DNA of 64,000 nucleotides from Shewanella yunxiaonensis. GTDB lineage: Bacteria; Pseudomonadota; Gammaproteobacteria; Enterobacterales; Shewanellaceae. Where the stretch lies: NCBI RefSeq assembly GCF_018223345.1, contig NZ_CP073587.1, forward strand, positions 469,001-533,000, in the 5' to 3' direction. Shown here piece after piece: positions 1-10,107 of the stretch; positions within the stretch are counted from its first letter, which is position 1, and each line of letters starts with the position of its first letter. The notes below the pieces were generated by a model that made no database searches, was not told where the DNA came from, and saw only the letters and a program-made list of their open reading frames with translations. The position numbers and the translations under genes were made by a program.

Positions 1-719
1 GGGTGATCTGCTTTGATGAGTTCTTCGTCTCGGACATTACTGATGCGATGCTCCTCGGTACACTTTTTACGGCGCTGTTTGAAAAGGGCATGGTATTAGT
101 CGCAACTTCCAACATTATCCCAGATGAGCTTTATAAAAACGGATTGCAGCGAGCCCGTTTCTTGCCAGCCATTGCGCAAATCAAGCAGCATTGTCAGGTG
201 CTCAATGTGGATTCTGGCATTGATTACCGGTTGCGCACGCTGGAACAGGCAGAGATTTATCATTTTCCATTAGACCAGCAAGCTGAGCACAATTTGCGGT
301 CCTATTTCAGTCAGTTGACCGATGGCACAGAAATCACTGCGGCACCACTGGATGTGGAAGGGCGGCATATTCCCGTGCAGCTGCGTAGCCAAGGCGTATT
401 GCTGGCAGATTTTAGAGCGCTTTGCGACGGCCCCAGAAGTCAGCGGGATTATATGGTGTTGGCGCATCAGTTTCATACTGTATTAGTTCGCGGGGTCGAA
501 CAGATGGGCGCACAACAGACTGGCGATGATATAGCCCGTCGCTTTCTGGCGTTGGTGGATGAGTTTTATGAAAGACGCGTTAAACTGATCATTTCTGCAG
601 CAGTTCCCTTGTCGCAAATCTATACTCAAGGACAGTTGACCTTTGAATTTCGCCGTTGTCGTTCAAGACTGGTAGAGATGCAGTCCAAAGAGTACTTGTT
701 GCTGGAACATCACCCCTGA
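1..719 (+). CDS. zapE: Cell division protein ZapE (AFG1-like AAA+ ATPase), C-terminal part
   Basis: The window opens inside this gene, so the N-terminus and Walker A motif are missing. The visible 239 or so residues begin at the Walker B region, CFDEFFVSDITDAM, which is characteristic of the AFG1/ZapE ATPases. Further on, the Sensor-1-type segment VLVATSN and the following conserved arginine-rich LYKNGLQRARFLP segment are present. ZapE is an ATPase associated with the Z-ring in gammaproteobacteria. Its position directly upstream of rplM-rpsI is typical for Shewanella. The stop is at 717-719. The identification is firm; only the 5' end is unknown because of the window edge. Confidence 0.93.
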   Translation, partial: VICFDEFFVSDITDAMLLGTLFTALFEKGMVLVATSNIIPDELYKNGLQRARFLPAIAQIKQHCQVLNVDSGIDYRLRTLEQAEIYHFPLDQQAEHNLRSYFSQLTDGTEITAAPLDVEGRHIPVQLRSQGVLLADFRALCDGPRSQRDYMVLAHQFHTVLVRGVEQMGAQQTGDDIARRFLALVDEFYERRVKLIISAAVPLSQIYTQGQLTFEFRRCRSRLVEMQSKEYLLLEHHP

Positions 720-782
720 TTTTAAGTGTAAAAAATATTGGGTTGGCTGTAAAAAGCAGATGATTTTTAGTTCAGCTTTGTC

Positions 783-928
783 TATAATCCTGCGCCTGCC
801 CACGTTACTCCGTCCTTTGTTGGGCGGTTAAAACCAATGACATGCTCGAAGGGGCATAGAAACGGTATATAGTGTTGTCTGCATCCGCGGCAACATGTGA
901 CAGAATTTAACTTTGGGTTTTTGTAATA
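783..928 (+). promoter_or_regulatory. rplM promoter -10 and 5' leader
   Basis: A TATAAT hexamer lies at 783-788; no strong -35 is visible at the right spacing. The 5' leader before the rplM ATG would be about 130 nt. In E. coli the rplM leader is the target of L13 autoregulation; a comparable role here is inferred from gene identity, not from a recognised structure. Confidence 0.5.
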
Positions 929-1357
929 ATGAAGACTTTTACTGCCAAGCCAGAAACTGTAGCTCGCGACTGGTATGTTGTTGATGCCGAAGGTAAGACT
1001 TTGGGCCGTATCGCCACTGAAATCGCATTGCGTCTCCGTGGTAAACACAAGCCTGAATATACTCCTCATGTTGATACTGGTGATTACATCATCGTGATCA
1101 ATGCTGAGAAAGTGACCGTTACCGGTAATAAAGCTTTGGGCAAGACATACTACTCCCATTCCGGCTTCCCGGGCGGCATTAAGCAGATCAGCTTTGAGAA
1201 GCTGCAAGCTCATAAGCCAGAAATGATCATCGAGAAAGCAGTTAAAGGTATGCTGCCAAAAGGCCCTCTGGGTCGTGCCATGTTCCGTAAACTGAAAGTT
1301 TACGCTGGCGCAGAGCATAACCACGCTGCACAACAACCTCAAGTTCTTGATATCTAA
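929..1357 (+). CDS. rplM: 50S ribosomal protein L13
   Basis: The product has 142 residues, the usual length for bacterial L13. It starts [11 protein letters not shown] and contains the hallmark segments [13 protein letters not shown] and [12 protein letters not shown]13 is an early-assembling protein of the large subunit that binds 23S rRNA. The gene is followed 14 nt later by rpsI, the standard two-gene operon. Shadow ORFs on the opposite strand were discarded. Confidence 0.99.
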   Translation: MKTFTAKPETVARDWYVVDAEGKTLGRIATEIALRLRGKHKPEYTPHVDTGDYIIVINAEKVTVTGNKALGKTYYSHSGFPGGIKQISFEKLQAHKPEMIIEKAVKGMLPKGPLGRAMFRKLKVYAGAEHNHAAQQPQVLDI

Positions 1358-1371
1358 ACGGGATTAAGCAA

Positions 1372-1764
1372 ATGGCTGCAACTCAGTACTACGGCACTGG
1401 CCGTCGCAAAACTTCAACTGCCCGCGTATTTGCCAAAGCAGGCAGTGGTAATATCGTAGTAAACAAGCGTCCTCTGGATGTTTATTTTGGTCGTGAAACT
1501 GCCCGCATGGTAGTTCGTCAGCCTCTCGAGCTGGTAGAAATGACTGATAAACTGGACCTGTATGTAACCGTTAAAGGCGGTGGCATCACTGGTCAAGCTG
1601 GCGCTATCCGTCACGGTATTACCCGTGCGCTGATGGAACTGGACGAAACTCTGCGTCCTACTTTACGTGCTGCTGGCTTCGTTACCCGCGATGCTCGTCA
1701 GGTTGAACGTAAGAAAGTGGGTCTGCGTAAAGCACGTCGTAAACCACAGTTCTCTAAGCGTTAA
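1372..1764 (+). CDS. rpsI: 30S ribosomal protein S9
   Basis: The product has 130 residues, matching the family. It begins [15 protein letters not shown] and ends with the basic tail [12 protein letters not shown], which reaches into the P site of the small subunit. It is co-transcribed with rplM and ends just before a strong intrinsic terminator. Confidence 0.99.
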   Translation: MAATQYYGTGRRKTSTARVFAKAGSGNIVVNKRPLDVYFGRETARMVVRQPLELVEMTDKLDLYVTVKGGGITGQAGAIRHGITRALMELDETLRPTLRAAGFVTRDARQVERKKVGLRKARRKPQFSKR

Positions 1765-1783
1765 TATCGCTTTATGTGTTCGC

Positions 1784-1813
1784 AAAAACCCGGCAGTTAT
1801 GCCGGGTTTTTTT
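1784..1813 (+). terminator. Intrinsic terminator of rplM-rpsI
   Basis: The hairpin AAAACCCGGC-AGTTAT-GCCGGGTTTTTTT has a GC-rich stem followed by a T run, 20 nt after the rpsI stop. Confidence 0.9.
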
Positions 1814-1853
1814 ATGGCAAAATAACAGCTGTCTCAGACGAGAGGAACCTATT

Positions 1854-2042
1854 ATGGGGTGGCAACTTTGGCTAACGGCCTTGGGCATTGTACTGGTGTT
1901 GGAAGGTCTCGGCCCACTATTGTTTCCCAACCGTTGGCGCAGTTATCTGCAGCAAATCGCGGCAATGCCAGCGACTAGCATGCAGCGACTGGGCGCGGCT
2001 TTGGTACTGGTCGGAGCGGCAATATTGATTATTTTTTCGTAA
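1854..2042 (+). CDS. yjeT: Small inner-membrane protein, DUF2065 (YjeT-like)
   Basis: The chosen ATG at 1854 gives 62 residues and is preceded by a GAGAGGAA ribosome binding site; an upstream extension would run back through the rpsI terminator and is rejected. Two hydrophobic segments are visible, roughly residues 4-22 and 43-62, separated by a short loop with FPNRWRSYLQQIA. DUF2065 proteins lie directly upstream of purA in many gammaproteobacteria, as here (65 nt gap). Function is unknown. Confidence 0.85.
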   Translation: MGWQLWLTALGIVLVLEGLGPLLFPNRWRSYLQQIAAMPATSMQRLGAALVLVGAAILIIFS

Positions 2043-2074
2043 ACACTTGCACCTCGGCGGCGAAAATCTGTTAG

Positions 2075-3406
<1,332 letters not shown>

Positions 3407-3412
3407 GTTTCA

Positions 3413-3440
3413 GAAAAGGCCGCGTAAGCGGCCTTTTTTA
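3413..3440 (+). terminator. Intrinsic terminator of purA
   Basis: The stem AAAAGGCCGC-GTAA-GCGGCCTTTTTT begins about 6 nt after the purA stop and ends in a T run. Confidence 0.9.
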
Positions 3441-3525
3441 TAGGTAACCCTCTTCGGGAATTCCTATAGAATTGCGTTATACTGCCGATGATAAGCAATA
3501 GGTGCCCTTAGCGTTGGAAAGATTT

Positions 3526-4140
3526 ATGTTGCGTATGGTTGTGGTGTCATTAATGCTCCTAAGTATCCCGGTGACGGCAGAGACCCGGGCTGTGGATATC
3601 TATAGTCAGGCGCAACTACTGCATATGATCCGCAATCATACTTATCTGCAGCGTATCAAGGCCGACAAGTGCCAGATCGTTCAAGATATTGAGGCTCATG
3701 CTGATGTGCTCAAAGAACCCGTGTATCAGTATTTATGGGGCGAGATGCTGAATTATGGCGTGTGTGTCAAAGCTGATCCTGCGCACGGTATGCAATTGCT
3801 GCGCAACGCCGCAGAGCAGGGCAGTGCTGAGGCAATGGTACGCATAGCACAATATTATTCTGAAGGAAAATTCCTGATCCAGGATAAGCAACGTGCGGTG
3901 CAATATGTTTATTCAGCGGCTGCCAACGGTGATCTTCCTGCACAAATGATGTTAGTGGAATTATTTGGCGAAGGTTACGGTAGTCCACGAGATTATTTGA
4001 TGGCCTATCATTGGTTGTATAACCAGACGTTTAATGATAGCGCCACCCAAAAACGGGCCAGTGAATTACTGGCTAAACTGGCAACCAAGATGCCTGCCAG
4101 TCAAGTAGAACAAGCAAGAAAAACCACCATACACAGGTAA
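3526..4140 (+). CDS. Exported Sel1-like repeat protein
   Basis: The ATG at 3526 is chosen because GGAAAG precedes it by about 6 nt and because it opens a plausible signal peptide (residues about 1-18, ending PVTA). The 204-residue product contains Sel1/TPR-like repeats at roughly residues 75-175, recognisable from segments such as AAEQGSAEAMVRIAQYYSEG and AAANGDLPAQMMLVELFGEG. Sel1 proteins act as helical scaffolds for protein-protein contacts. The gene sits 32 nt before rnr and probably shares its transcript. An exported Sel1 protein between purA and rnr matches Shewanella gene order; its partner is unknown. Confidence 0.82.
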   Translation: MLRMVVVSLMLLSIPVTAETRAVDIYSQAQLLHMIRNHTYLQRIKADKCQIVQDIEAHADVLKEPVYQYLWGEMLNYGVCVKADPAHGMQLLRNAAEQGSAEAMVRIAQYYSEGKFLIQDKQRAVQYVYSAAANGDLPAQMMLVELFGEGYGSPRDYLMAYHWLYNQTFNDSATQKRASELLAKLATKMPASQVEQARKTTIHR

Positions 4141-4172
4141 GTTGTAGTGGTTAATGAATAGATGGAAATTGA

Positions 4173-6566
4173 ATGATTAAAGATCCTCATTTTGAGAGAG
4201 AACAAGAGAAGTACAACAATCCCATTCCCAGTCGGGAATATATACTCGAATACCTAAAAAGCCAGCCCTCTCCTTTAAATCGCGATCGAATCGCGGAAGC
4301 GTTAGATATCCACGACGAAGAACAACAGGAAGCTTTGCGTCGCCGTCTTCGCGCCATGGAGCGTGATGGGCAGCTCGTATTTACCCGTGGCCAATGCTAC
4401 GGCCTGCCTGAACGTATGGATCTGATTGCGGGAACCATTATTGGTCATAAAGATGGCTACGGTTTCTTTCACCCTGATGAAGGCGGTGAAGACTTCTATA
4501 TTCACCATGGCGATATGCTCAAATATTTCCACGGTGATCGGGTATTGGCGCAAAAAGCCATTGGGCGTGGCCGCACCGAAGCTCGTATTGTGCGTTTGCT
4601 GGAAGAGCGAACAGCACCATTGGTTGGGCGTTTTCATCTGGACTGTGGCATGGGCTTCGTTATCGCTGATGACAAGCGTGTCACCCAGGAAATTCTTATT
4701 GATAATGCCGATCGTAATGGCGCGCGTGAAAATGATGTCGTTGTCGTTGAATTAACCCGACGTCCAGGGCGCTATGTAAAAGCGGCAGGCAAGATTACCG
4801 AAGTATTGGGCAAAGATATGGCGCCGGGCATGGAGATTGAAATTGCCCTGCGAAATTATGATTTACCCCACACCTGGTCGGTCGCGATTGAAAAGCGGTT
4901 GCGGAAAATCCCTGATGAAGTGCTAGAGACTGATAAAGAAGGGCGTATCGACCTGCGGCAGTTACCGTTAGTGACAATAGATGGTGAAGATGCCCGTGAC
5001 TTTGACGATGCCGTATACGCTGAACGCAAACGTGGCGGGGGTTGGCGTCTGTGGGTAGCTATCGCTGATGTCAGTTACTATGTGCGGACTGAGTCAGTGC
5101 TCGATATTGAGGCTCGTGCTCGCGGAAATTCCGTGTATTTCCCTTCTCAGGTGATCCCGATGTTGCCTGAAAAGCTCTCTAACGGATTGTGTTCGTTAAA
5201 TCCTGGTGTTGACCGTTTATGTATGGTGGCGGAGATGACTATCGCCGCGACGGGGCGATTGTCTGGTTACAAATTTTATCCGGCAGTGATGCATTCTCAC
5301 GCGCGGTTTACCTACACCATAGTGGCCGACATGTTGGAGAGTGGAAACGTTCCTGAGCAGTATCAGGATCTCTATCCGCATCTGCAGGTATTACAAGAGC
5401 TTTATCGGACACTGGATGAGCAACGACAGGCGCGTGGTGCGATTGGCTTTGAAACTGAAGAGACTCAGTTCATCTTTAACGCACAACGTAAGATAGACCG
5501 CATTGTGCCTCGCGTTCGTAACGAAGCTCATAAAATCATTGAAGAATGTATGATTATGGCGAACGTTGCAGCCGCCAAATTTGTGAAAAAGCATAAAGGT
5601 CATACGCTATACCGTGTGCACGAAGCACCATCAGAACAAAAGCTGACGCAATTTAAAGAGTTTCTTGCTGAACGTGGTTTGAAACTAAATGGTGGATTAG
5701 AACCACAACCCGCAGATTATCAGGCATTAATGGAGCAAGTGCGGGAACGGCCAGATGCACAATTGATCCAAGTGATGTTACTACGCTCTATGCGTCAGGC
5801 GATTTATACGCCTGATAATGACGGTCATTTTGGTTTGGCATTAGAAGAGTACGCTCACTTTACCTCGCCAATTCGGCGTTACCCTGATTTGGTATTGCAT
5901 CGGGTTATTCGCTACCTGTTGGCAACATCAGCTGCGGATGTTCAGGATAAATGGACGCCGGATGGTGGTTACAATTATCAACTGGAAGAGCTGGATTTAC
6001 TCGGTGAGGAATGCTCCAATACCGAGCGCCGTGCTGATGAAGCAACGCGAGATGTTGCCGATTGGCTGAAGTGCGAATTCATGCAGGATCATGTCGGCGA
6101 CGTATTTGAAGCGGTAGTGGCTTCAGTGACCAGTTTTGGCTTGTTCGTGCGACTGAAAGATCTGTTTATTGATGGTCTGGTGCATATTTCCACGTTGGGC
6201 AGTGACTATTATCAATACGACCCGCTACGGCAACGTTTGATCGGCGAGCACACAGGTAAGAGTTATCAGATAGGTGACCCGGTAACTGTGAAAGTAGCGT
6301 CGGTTAATCTGGATGATCGCCAGATCGAATTATTGATGGTTGATGATATGGGTCAACGCAGTCGTGGTCGCAATCGTAGCGGCAAACGACCGATGACCGC
6401 CAGGGAACGGGTGAATATAGAGGGCGCTAAACTCACAGCCAATAAGGGACGAAGTCGCAACAGCAAGGACAAGAGTAAAAAAGTATCTGCGGCAAAATCA
6501 GCACCTAAATCAGCAGTAAAGTCCGATAAAAGCAAAGCCGTAAAACGGCCGAAGAGAAAGAAATAA
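4173..6566 (+). CDS. rnr: Exoribonuclease RNase R
   Basis: The 797-residue protein is close to the E. coli length of 813. RNase R degrades structured RNA 3' to 5', in mRNA turnover and ribosome quality control. Visible parts are an N-terminal HTH-like segment ([20 protein letters not shown]), cold-shock domains, the RNB catalytic core with [18 protein letters not shown] carrying the metal-binding aspartates, [16 protein letters not shown] near the end of the core, an S1 domain (about residues 640-730) and a long lysine-rich tail of about 65 residues. It is followed by rlmB after 4 nt. Confidence 0.98.
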   Translation: MIKDPHFEREQEKYNNPIPSREYILEYLKSQPSPLNRDRIAEALDIHDEEQQEALRRRLRAMERDGQLVFTRGQCYGLPERMDLIAGTIIGHKDGYGFFHPDEGGEDFYIHHGDMLKYFHGDRVLAQKAIGRGRTEARIVRLLEERTAPLVGRFHLDCGMGFVIADDKRVTQEILIDNADRNGARENDVVVVELTRRPGRYVKAAGKITEVLGKDMAPGMEIEIALRNYDLPHTWSVAIEKRLRKIPDEVLETDKEGRIDLRQLPLVTIDGEDARDFDDAVYAERKRGGGWRLWVAIADVSYYVRTESVLDIEARARGNSVYFPSQVIPMLPEKLSNGLCSLNPGVDRLCMVAEMTIAATGRLSGYKFYPAVMHSHARFTYTIVADMLESGNVPEQYQDLYPHLQVLQELYRTLDEQRQARGAIGFETEETQFIFNAQRKIDRIVPRVRNEAHKIIEECMIMANVAAAKFVKKHKGHTLYRVHEAPSEQKLTQFKEFLAERGLKLNGGLEPQPADYQALMEQVRERPDAQLIQVMLLRSMRQAIYTPDNDGHFGLALEEYAHFTSPIRRYPDLVLHRVIRYLLATSAADVQDKWTPDGGYNYQLEELDLLGEECSNTERRADEATRDVADWLKCEFMQDHVGDVFEAVVASVTSFGLFVRLKDLFIDGLVHISTLGSDYYQYDPLRQRLIGEHTGKSYQIGDPVTVKVASVNLDDRQIELLMVDDMGQRSRGRNRSGKRPMTARERVNIEGAKLTANKGRSRNSKDKSKKVSAAKSAPKSAVKSDKSKAVKRPKRKK

Positions 6567-6570
6567 ATTG

Positions 6571-7311
6571 ATGAAAAAACCAGAAATGGTGTTTGGCATC
6601 CATGCCGTTACCTCATTATTTGAAAATGCTCCGGAACGTATTCTGGAGATGTGGTTGCTTAGCGGTCGTCAAGACGAGCGTATTCAGCCGTTATTGGCAC
6701 TTGCAGAAAGTGTCGGTATTAAGCCGCAACAGGCAAACCGTAAAACACTGGATGACAAGGCCGAGAGTACCCAGCATCAAGGGGTAGTGGTTCGTGTTAG
6801 GCCTGCCAAGATCCTCACCGAGAATGACCTAGAGGATTTGTTGGATAAGACGGATATACCATTTTTACTTATTCTTGATGGAGTGACAGATCCACATAAT
6901 TTGGGCGCCTGTTTGCGCAATGCCGATGCTGCCGGCGTACATGGCGTGATTGTGCCGAAAGATAACTCGGCGGGATTAACGCCAACGGTCAGTAAGGTAG
7001 CTTGTGGCGCAGCAGAGACCGTACCCTTGTATCAGGTGACCAATCTGGCACGTACCATGACGCAATTGCAGGAACGCGGCGTGTGGATTGTGGGTACGGC
7101 TGGCGAAGCTGATGGTACTTTGTATCAGGCAAACCTGCGTGGACCATTAGCGATTGCGATGGGCGCAGAGGGTAAAGGATTACGCCGTTTAAGCCGCGAA
7201 CATTGTGATTCCTTAATTTCCATTCCCATGGCGGGTAGTGTATCGAGCCTAAATGTGTCAGTGGCAACGGGTGTGTGCCTGTTTGAAGCGGTGAGACAGC
7301 GCCAAAGCTAA
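6571..7311 (+). CDS. rlmB: 23S rRNA (guanosine-2'-O-) methyltransferase RlmB
   Basis: RlmB is a SPOUT-class enzyme that methylates G2251 (E. coli numbering) in the peptidyl-transferase centre. The ATG at 6571 gives 246 residues. An N-terminal substrate-binding domain ([11 protein letters not shown]) precedes the SpoU domain with motif 1 [19 protein letters not shown], motif 2 [12 protein letters not shown] and motif 3 [19 protein letters not shown], which form the knotted SAM site. The rnr-rlmB pair is conserved in gammaproteobacteria. Confidence 0.98.
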   Translation: MKKPEMVFGIHAVTSLFENAPERILEMWLLSGRQDERIQPLLALAESVGIKPQQANRKTLDDKAESTQHQGVVVRVRPAKILTENDLEDLLDKTDIPFLLILDGVTDPHNLGACLRNADAAGVHGVIVPKDNSAGLTPTVSKVACGAAETVPLYQVTNLARTMTQLQERGVWIVGTAGEADGTLYQANLRGPLAIAMGAEGKGLRRLSREHCDSLISIPMAGSVSSLNVSVATGVCLFEAVRQRQS

Positions 7312-7325
7312 AGGTAACGCTGTAG

Positions 7326-7351
7326 TGAAAAGGGATGGCCTTGCCATCCCC
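7326..7351 (-). terminator. Intrinsic terminator of the DUF481 gene
   Basis: GGGATGGC/GCCATCCC form a hairpin at 7332-7350. On the minus strand the stem is followed by TTTT, so it fits termination of the minus-strand gene ending at 7358. It may also slow transcription arriving from rlmB. Confidence 0.7.
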
Positions 7352-7357
7352 TTGCCA

Positions 7358-8101
7358 TTATTGGAAGGTGTACAGCAGGTTAAAGGTGGTAATGGTATCG
7401 GTCTGTTTACTACCTTCTGGCACGATTTCAGTGTACTTAACGTAAAAACCGACTTTAAAGGCCCAGTCCTGAAATAGGGTATTTTTATAGCCCATATCCA
7501 GCGTCACTGTATTATTGTTTTCACCAACTTCCGCCGTTAAGTCGGCATTGAAGGTGGTGTATTCGTGAATTTTTTGCTCGAATTTAGCGGCGGTACGCAG
7601 GATCACATCTGTTTCAGAAGACGGATTTGGTTCGTCTTCAGTTGCAATGGGCAGGTTGTAACGGTAACCAGGGCCAACTTCCAAACTCAGTTTAGTCCGT
7701 CCGGTACTGACGGCATCAAAACCGTAACCACTGGATATGGTATAAATATCGGTATAACTGCCAAACTTGTCCCAGACAAATTCGCCTCGACCAAAGACAT
7801 ATCCACTTTTTAACTTAAAGTTTGATTGCATCTGTAGGTCGTACTTCTCAGAGGTAGTACTTTCGGAATCGGCAGCATAATAAGCTTTGAAAGTGCCTTC
7901 CTGAGTTGTCTTTGCTGTGTCATACACCATTTTGGTGCGGCCGTTGAAACTGGTAGAGTCCGTATTACCTGTATTTAACTGAAAACCGGCTTCGACTTCG
8001 GCGGTAAACTTATTAGTAGGTTCATGATAATCCGGCGGAACCAGAGCCCAGGTTGGCGATGACAAAAGTGTAGAAAATGCGAGTATGGAAAATCTTGTCA
8101 T
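7358..8101 (-). CDS. DUF481 family outer-membrane protein (YdiY-like)
   Basis: The start at 8101 gives 247 residues with a signal peptide (TRFSILAFSTLLSSPTWA); a GTG at 8146 would add residues in front of this signal and is less likely, though no strong ribosome binding site marks either start. After the signal the protein contains alternating beta-strand segments typical of DUF481, including VEAGFQLNTGNTDSTSFNGR and GYRYNLP, and it ends in a C-terminal aromatic pattern (YTFQ). Predicted location is the outer membrane as a small beta-barrel. Function is not known for the family. The gene stands alone between rlmB (convergent) and rpsF (divergent). Confidence 0.8.
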   Translation of the reverse strand: MTRFSILAFSTLLSSPTWALVPPDYHEPTNKFTAEVEAGFQLNTGNTDSTSFNGRTKMVYDTAKTTQEGTFKAYYAADSESTTSEKYDLQMQSNFKLKSGYVFGRGEFVWDKFGSYTDIYTISSGYGFDAVSTGRTKLSLEVGPGYRYNLPIATEDEPNPSSETDVILRTAAKFEQKIHEYTTFNADLTAEVGENNNTVTLDMGYKNTLFQDWAFKVGFYVKYTEIVPEGSKQTDTITTFNLLYTFQ

Positions 8102-8183
8102 TGTATTGGGAGTCTTAATGCTGTTACTGCTTAAAATCAGCGTCACATAATAACCTTGAACTGTCTATAGGCAAAGTTATTGC

Positions 8184-8212
8184 TTGAGTTTGCCCTTCCC
8201 TTTATGTACTAT
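8184..8212 (+). promoter_or_regulatory. Candidate sigma-70 promoter of the rpsF operon
   Basis: TTGAGT (8184-8189) and TACTAT (8207-8212) are separated by 17 nt. This places the transcription start about 90 nt upstream of rpsF. Confidence 0.55.
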
Positions 8213-8306
8213 TTCGCGCCTAAATCAGTCACTTTATTTTCGTTCCTTGCCTCGTAGGGGTTTGACTGAGCCACAAAAGAGGCTAAATAACCGTAAGGAG
8301 CAATAA
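8213..8306 (+). promoter_or_regulatory. rpsF 5' leader, possible S6:S18 regulatory element
   Basis: A stem GCCTC/GAGGC (about 8248-8285) encloses a smaller hairpin and is followed by an unpaired ACCG and the ribosome binding site TAAGGAG. Many bacteria carry an S6:S18-binding leader with a key CCG in front of rpsF. The resemblance here is only suggestive. Confidence 0.3.
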
Positions 8307-8723
8307 ATGCGTCATTACGAAATCGTATTTTTAGTTCACCCCGATCAGAGTGAACAGGTTCCTGGCATGATCGAACGCTACACCGGTACTATCACTGCTG
8401 TAGGCGGTAAGATCCATCGCTTGGAAGACTGGGGTCGTCGCCAACTGGCATATCCTATTCAGGACCTGCACAAAGCCCACTACGTACTGTTGAACGTAGA
8501 GACTACTGCCGAGTCTATCGAAGAACTGGAAACTGCTTTCCGTTTCAACGACGCTGTTCTGCGTAGCCTGGTTATGCGCACTAAAGCTGCCATCACCGAA
8601 GTTTCTCCAATGGCCAAAGCAAAAGATGAACGTGACTCACGTCGCGCAGCCAACAGCGACAGAGCTGTTGACGAAGATTCTGCTGAGCTGGATGAAGAAA
8701 ACGCTGAAGAGATCGCTGAGTAA
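8307..8723 (+). CDS. rpsF: 30S ribosomal protein S6
   Basis: The 138-residue product begins [18 protein letters not shown], a typical S6 start, and contains [11 protein letters not shown] and [11 protein letters not shown]. The C-terminal 30 or so residues are rich in glutamate and aspartate, the site where E. coli S6 is modified by glutamate addition. It opens the rpsF-priB-rpsR-rplI operon. The ATG at 8307 is preceded by AAGGAG. Confidence 0.99.
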   Translation: MRHYEIVFLVHPDQSEQVPGMIERYTGTITAVGGKIHRLEDWGRRQLAYPIQDLHKAHYVLLNVETTAESIEELETAFRFNDAVLRSLVMRTKAAITEVSPMAKAKDERDSRRAANSDRAVDEDSAELDEENAEEIAE

Positions 8724-8731
8724 GTTTTTCT

Positions 8732-9037
8732 GTGACCACCAACCATCTGGAATTATCCGGAAAGATCATACGTTGTCGGCATTTTAGAAGTCCTGCAGGT
8801 ATTGAACATACGGTGATTCAGTTGGAGCACAAGTCACAACGTTTTGAAGCCGAATTGCCGAGAAACGTCTACTGTCTGCTCCAAGTGGTAATGAGTGGTG
8901 AACGCTTTAATAGCGTAACAGAAAAGCTGAAAGCGGGTGTGGATGTCCAGGTCAGCGGCTTTCTGACTCTACAACAGAGTCGCAATGGCCAAAGTCGACT
9001 GGTATTACACGCCGAAAATGTCGAATTGAAAATTTAG
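8732..9037 (+). CDS. priB: Primosomal replication protein N (PriB)
   Basis: The GTG start at 8732 lies 8 nt after rpsF and gives 101 residues (E. coli 104). PriB is an OB-fold single-stranded-DNA-binding protein of the PriA restart primosome. Typical segments are LSGKIIRCRHFRSPAGIEH and VQVSGFLTLQQSRNGQSRL. Its place between rpsF and rpsR is the hallmark arrangement. Confidence 0.97.
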   Translation: MTTNHLELSGKIIRCRHFRSPAGIEHTVIQLEHKSQRFEAELPRNVYCLLQVVMSGERFNSVTEKLKAGVDVQVSGFLTLQQSRNGQSRLVLHAENVELKI

Positions 9038-9277
<240 letters not shown>

Positions 9278-9315
9278 GCTGGCATTGATCCAAATCGAAT
9301 TGAGAGGAATTGATA

Positions 9316-9768
9316 ATGAACGTTATTCTGCTTGATAAAATTGCCAATCTGGGCAATCTGGGTGACCAGGTTTCTGTAAAAGCTGGTTATGCTCGTAACT
9401 ATTTGCTGCCTCAGGGTAAAGCAGTTGTTGCGAACGATGAAAACGTCAAAGTTTTCGAAACTCGCCGTGCTGAACTGGAAGCTAAAGTAGCTGCTGAGTT
9501 AGGTGCTGCCAATGCTCGCGCTGAGAAAATTGCTGCACTGGAAGCTGTAGTTATCGCTTCTAAAGCTGGTGATGAAGGCAAACTGTTCGGTTCTGTTGGT
9601 ACCCGTGACATCGCTGATGCCGTGACTGCCGCAGGCGTTGAACTGGCTAAATCTGAAGTGCGTCTGCCACTGGGTGCTCTGCGCACCACTGGTGACTTCG
9701 AAGTTGAAGTTCAGTTGCACTCTGAAGTAAAAGCAGTAGTTAAAGTTTCAGTTGTTGCTGAAGCTTAA
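9316..9768 (+). CDS. rplI: 50S ribosomal protein L9
   Basis: The ATG at 9316 ([19 protein letters not shown]) gives 150 residues; a TTG two codons upstream is not needed and GAGAGGAA gives good spacing to the ATG. The two-domain layout is visible: an N-terminal rRNA-binding domain with [14 protein letters not shown], a long connecting helix (about residues 40-75), and a C-terminal domain. It closes the operon before a terminator. Confidence 0.99.
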   Translation: MNVILLDKIANLGNLGDQVSVKAGYARNYLLPQGKAVVANDENVKVFETRRAELEAKVAAELGAANARAEKIAALEAVVIASKAGDEGKLFGSVGTRDIADAVTAAGVELAKSEVRLPLGALRTTGDFEVEVQLHSEVKAVVKVSVVAEA

Positions 9769-9783
9769 TAAGCTTTTTACTTA

Positions 9784-9813
9784 AAAAACACCGCCTTATG
9801 GCGGTGTTTTTTT
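9784..9813 (+). terminator. Intrinsic terminator of the rpsF-rplI operon
   Basis: AAAAAACACCGCC-TTAT-GGCGGTGTTTTTTT forms a stem with a T run 15 nt after rplI. Confidence 0.92.
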
Positions 9814-9918
9814 ATCCGTTTTAAACCACCACGAATGGTGGTGGTGCTCATTCGTGTTGGGCTTTGACCGTAGAATGCTCCTGCTAAATACTGTCTCAGT
9901 TTGTTACCAGCAAATCAA

Positions 9919-10022
9919 GGAGCGGAGCTCGTTCAATACATCCCATGACAGTTCTTTGCGCATGAAGGAACCACCAACACGAGCAATCAGAGATACTTAA
10001 AGATAAAGCGGCAAGTCATTGG
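9919..10022 (+). mobile_element. Relic of an IS3-family left end and orfA start
   Basis: This stretch aligns by eye, with substitutions and small deletions, to the left end and first codons of the complete IS at 13.3-14.6 kb. Shared blocks are CTCGTTCA (9928), CCATGAC compared with CTATGAC, GCAT then GGA, and GAGCAATCAGAGATA (9980-9994), which in the intact copy starts orfA. In the relic the orfA ATG has become ACG and the codons for SPEF are deleted, after which KDEA..RQVI is partly preserved. Nothing of the remainder of the element is seen. It is the only identifiable content of the 9.8-10.1 kb gap besides terminators. Confidence 0.8.
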
Positions 10023-10055
10023 GTGGGTTAGAATTTGTCTTCTTATAAAATCAGG

Positions 10056-10089
10056 TAAAAAAGCCACCGTCTTCTGAAGGTGGCTTTTT
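10056..10089 (-). terminator. Intrinsic terminator of the first TonB-dependent receptor
   Basis: AAAAAAGCCACC and GGTGGCTTTTT pair around CGTCTTCTGAA. The receptor gene ends at 10108, so on the minus strand this is a stem followed by T residues. Confidence 0.85.
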
Positions 10090-10107
10090 GATCAATGCAA
10101 AGTTGTA

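Noticed and set aside
782..1342. 186-codon ORF antisense to rplM
   Set aside because: It is a shadow of the rplM reading frame.
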